Part shown: positions 5,746 to 7,527 of the stretch, piece by piece
How positions within the stretch are numbered: position 1 is the stretch's first letter
Layout: each line of letters starts with the position of its first letter
Source: Lachnospiraceae bacterium
Lineage (GTDB): Bacteria > Bacillota > Clostridia > Lachnospirales > Lachnospiraceae
Length of the DNA stretch: 7,527 nucleotides
Direction: 5' to 3'
Assembly (NCBI GenBank): GCA_020860745.1
Contig: JAJBTR010000126.1
Span: 1-7,527 of the forward strand
Translations under genes and position numbers: made by a program
The notes under the pieces: model-generated
What the model was told of the DNA's origin: nothing
Databases searched by the model: none
The model's input: only the letters and a program-made list of their open reading frames with translations

Positions 5746-7008
5746 TCAGGACATATCCCTTGTCAAAAAGATGCAATCCCCGATCGTCGCATCCCGGTTT
5801 GATGTGACGATATCTGTCGCCAGCGCCTTGCATGTGGGCGAGCCGCAGCAGCCGCAGTCCAGTCCGGGCAGGGCTTCCAGAATCGTCTCCACTTTTTCCA
5901 TATTTTCCATACTCTCGAAAATGTTTTCACCCAGACGGTATACCGGTTCATAGGTGATGGGTTCCGACCAGCCGAAAGCGTTCAGGTCATGCTGTCCCAG
6001 AACATCAGAATCCGGCCGTGTGTCCGGTTCGTTCTGACTCATACGTTTGGTTTTAGTCTTCGCCAGGTAGGCATTTTCAACATTGAGGACGCCTCCGACG
6101 CAGCCGGCGCTGCAGGAATTCAATTCCACAAAGTGGAGCCCGCGTTCAAATTTTTCATCCTCCAGATCTTCCAGTACATGGATGACATTCTCGATGCCGT
6201 CCGCCGCCAGGTATTCGTTGGAGCGGATGCCGTATGCCTCGCCGCCGCTGATCGCCCAGCCTTTTCCGAGGCGGCCGGAAGTGCCGAGCGGCTGTATGTT
6301 TTTCTCCGCCTCTTTCATGTGAGAAAGGAGGATGGGATAGTAGTCCTTGATACCGATGACCCGGTCCACGTTGCTTTTTTCCAGTCCCAGAGGTGCGCGG
6401 GTAAACGCGACCTTGGATGGGCAGGGGGAGATAAAGACAATGCCGATCTTTTCACTGGGAAGTCCGGTTTTTTCTATGGCGCGCTCTCTGGCAAGCTGCG
6501 CAGCCGCTTCCATGGGCGGAAGAATCGGCAGCATGTGGTCGATCAGATTGGGAAACCGTACGCGTATCAGCCGCTCAATCGTAGGACAGGCGGTACTGAT
6601 CAGGGGCCATTGCTCAGGGTGGGCGGTTATGTACTCCCGCGTGGCTGCTGAGACAATCTCTGCCCCCGCACTGACTTCAAACACATCGTCAAAGCCGGAG
6701 AGCAGGATGGCCGTCAGTATGATATTTACATCCTCCATCCGGTTAAACTGGCTGTAGAGTGCAGGCGCCGGCAGGGCGACCAGCCAGGAAAATTCGGATC
6801 GGATGTTCTCGAACTGGTCGCGCCGGCAGCGCTTTGCATGGTGCGGGCACTGTCTGGTGCATTCGCCGCAGTCGATGCAGAATTCCGGTATGATGGATGA
6901 CTTCCCGTTCCGGATGCGTATGGCCTGTGTGGGACATCGCTTCAGGCAGGAAAAACAACCGATGCACCGGTCTTCCTGTAAGTATACAGAGTGATAAAAT
7001 TTATTCAT
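5746..7008 (-). CDS. [FeFe]-hydrogenase homologue, putative sensory (HydS-like, group D-like)
   Basis: A 420-residue cytosolic iron-only hydrogenase homologue. The N-terminal 2x[4Fe-4S] ferredoxin domain is complete (C15, C18, C21, C25 and C44, C47, C50, C54). The hydrogenase domain keeps the four H-cluster cysteines: C141 in STACP, C196 in SPCPSK, C299 and C303 in NSCSAGC. It differs from catalytic enzymes at key places. The TSCCP motif reads STACP, so the proton-relay cysteine is alanine. MPCxxKxxE reads SPCPSKVAF, losing the methionine and the relay glutamate. The last motif lacks the usual ExMAC and GGGxP forms. A C-terminal Fe-S domain (C385, C388, C393, C412; CGCCGSPTC) is present, with no PAS domain. 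These traits match putative sensory enzymes rather than hydrogen producers. The ATG at 7008 follows GAGGAG (7013-7018) by 4 bases. It is 12 bases from the ATPase gene upstream and surely co-transcribed with it. The family is secure; the sensory role is inferred. Confidence 0.9.
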   Translation of the reverse strand: MNKFYHSVYLQEDRCIGCFSCLKRCPTQAIRIRNGKSSIIPEFCIDCGECTRQCPHHAKRCRRDQFENIRSEFSWLVALPAPALYSQFNRMEDVNIILTAILLSGFDDVFEVSAGAEIVSAATREYITAHPEQWPLISTACPTIERLIRVRFPNLIDHMLPILPPMEAAAQLARERAIEKTGLPSEKIGIVFISPCPSKVAFTRAPLGLEKSNVDRVIGIKDYYPILLSHMKEAEKNIQPLGTSGRLGKGWAISGGEAYGIRSNEYLAADGIENVIHVLEDLEDEKFERGLHFVELNSCSAGCVGGVLNVENAYLAKTKTKRMSQNEPDTRPDSDVLGQHDLNAFGWSEPITYEPVYRLGENIFESMENMEKVETILEALPGLDCGCCGSPTCKALATDIVTSNRDATIGDCIFLTRDMS

Positions 7009-7012
7009 AATA

Positions 7013-7018
7013 CTCCTC
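7013..7018 (-). promoter_or_regulatory. Ribosome binding site of the hydrogenase homologue
   Basis: On the minus strand GAGGAG lies 4 bases before the ATG at 7008, inside the 12-base gap to the preceding ATPase gene. This supports a shared transcript with separate initiation. Confidence 0.75.
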
Positions 7019-7020
7019 GG

Positions 7021-7461
7021 TTAAAAATTGATCCGCATGGTGACGGTGGTGCCGACGTCAAGCTCGGTATCAATATGAATCTCATCTGATGATCGTTTCA
7101 TGTTCGGAAGTCCCATTCCGGCTCCAAAGCCGAGAGAGTTTACCTCGTCGTTTGCCGTGGAAAATCCCTCCTGCATAGCCTGGCCAATATCCGGAATGCC
7201 CGGACCGACATCCTTTAAGACCATGAGAATCTGATTCGGGAAAATGTCGACGTCGATCACACCTCCGTTGGCATGAATCACCATATTAATCTCGCCCTCA
7301 TAGATGGCGATGGCGCATCGGCGGATAATATCCGGCGGAAGATTCATCTGTTTTAGTTTTTGCTTTAACTTGCTGCTGGCCTCCCCCGCGCGGGTAAAGT
7401 CTGTGCTGTCTACCTGATATTGGTAATGGATGCGGTTAATCTTAGTAGCCCCTTTCCTCAT
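7021..7461 (-). CDS. RsbW/SpoIIAB-like ATP-binding protein (anti-sigma or serine kinase type)
   Basis: A 146-residue protein with a single GHKL (Bergerat) ATPase fold, like anti-sigma factors and serine kinases of the RsbW/SpoIIAB type. The N box is YEGEINMVIHA (residues 54-64, with E55 and N59 placed as in the family), G1 is DVGPGIPD (84-91) and G2 is GFGAGMGLPNMKR (111-123). No membrane segment, receiver or phosphotransfer domain is present, so it is not a histidine kinase. The expected partners would be a sigma factor, an anti-anti-sigma protein or another protein phosphorylated on serine; none is in the window. The ATG at 7461 has GGAAGG (7466-7471) 4 bases upstream and overlaps the end of the preceding gene by 20 bases, indicating translational coupling. 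It lies directly upstream of the hydrogenase homologue, so a role passing on the hydrogen or redox signal is plausible but inferred. Confidence 0.87.
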   Translation of the reverse strand: MRKGATKINRIHYQYQVDSTDFTRAGEASSKLKQKLKQMNLPPDIIRRCAIAIYEGEINMVIHANGGVIDVDIFPNQILMVLKDVGPGIPDIGQAMQEGFSTANDEVNSLGFGAGMGLPNMKRSSDEIHIDTELDVGTTVTMRINF

Positions 7462-7527
7462 AGAGCCTTCCGCAGGCGGCGAACATGCGCAGATCGGAGG
7501 GGTGCAGGTTAATGCCGCGGGCCTCTG
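7442..7527 (-). CDS. C-terminal end of an unidentified upstream gene
   Basis: The last 27 codons of a minus-strand gene entering from the right edge are visible, ending in TAA at 7442-7444. The visible tail includes INLHPSDLRMFAACGRLYEERG and carries no domain I can name. The frame is credible because it is GC-rich and gene-like, and its stop overlaps the start of the ATP-binding protein gene by 20 bases, as expected in a tightly packed operon. In related Clostridia the gene here is sometimes a DRTGG- or kinase-related protein, but this tail is too short to assign. Confidence 0.6.
   Translation of the reverse strand, partial: EARGINLHPSDLRMFAACGRLYEERGY

Noticed and set aside
5989..6651. 220-codon plus-strand open frame opposite the hydrogenase homologue
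   Set aside because: The minus strand encodes all the cysteine motifs of an [FeFe]-hydrogenase here; the plus frame has no motif and no good ribosome binding site.
1..7527. CRISPR array, tRNA, rRNA, insertion sequence or prophage features
   Set aside because: I saw no regularly spaced repeats, no tRNA cloverleaf pattern, no rRNA-like sequence, and no transposase or integrase gene on either strand.

Overview
The window looks like a chromosomal segment of a strictly anaerobic Gram-positive member of the Clostridia, most likely Lachnospiraceae-like. The reasons are strong AGGAG-type ribosome binding sites, a moderate GC content, the cdsA-dxr-rseP gene order, a YnzC/DUF896 small protein, and a module built around an iron-only hydrogenase homologue. 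The organism assignment is inference from gene content; there is no marker gene in the window.

Left half, plus strand (positions 2 to 4446): the 3' part of cdsA (CDP-diacylglycerol synthesis), dxr (second step of MEP isoprenoid synthesis), rseP (site-2 intramembrane protease, TTG start), proB (glutamate 5-kinase, catalytic domain only) and a 73-residue DUF896 protein. The first three belong to the common bacterial envelope/isoprenoid cluster. In many Clostridia rseP is followed by ispG; here it is followed by proB, and proB is not followed by proA. The 177 bases between proB and the DUF896 gene hold a 13-bp imperfect hairpin and an unproven 42-codon open frame. A perfect 8-bp hairpin sits where the two halves converge.

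Right half, minus strand (7527 down to 4495), in order of transcription: the last 27 codons of an unidentified gene; an RsbW/SpoIIAB-like ATP-binding protein that overlaps it by 20 bases; a 420-residue [FeFe]-hydrogenase homologue; a gap of about 200 bases with a good sigma-A-type promoter candidate; a very cysteine-rich DRTGG-domain protein; and a PHP-domain metal-dependent phosphoesterase that overlaps the DRTGG gene by 8 bases.

The hydrogenase homologue keeps the four cysteines that hold the H-cluster but has lost residues of the usual proton path. It lacks a PAS domain and resembles the putative sensory (group D, HydS-like) enzymes rather than catalytic hydrogenases. Together with an anti-sigma/kinase-type ATPase, a DRTGG domain and a PHP phosphoesterase it looks like a hydrogen- or redox-sensing signalling module. 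The parts are known to travel together in Clostridia; how they signal is, as far as I know, not established. This is the most interesting system in the window.
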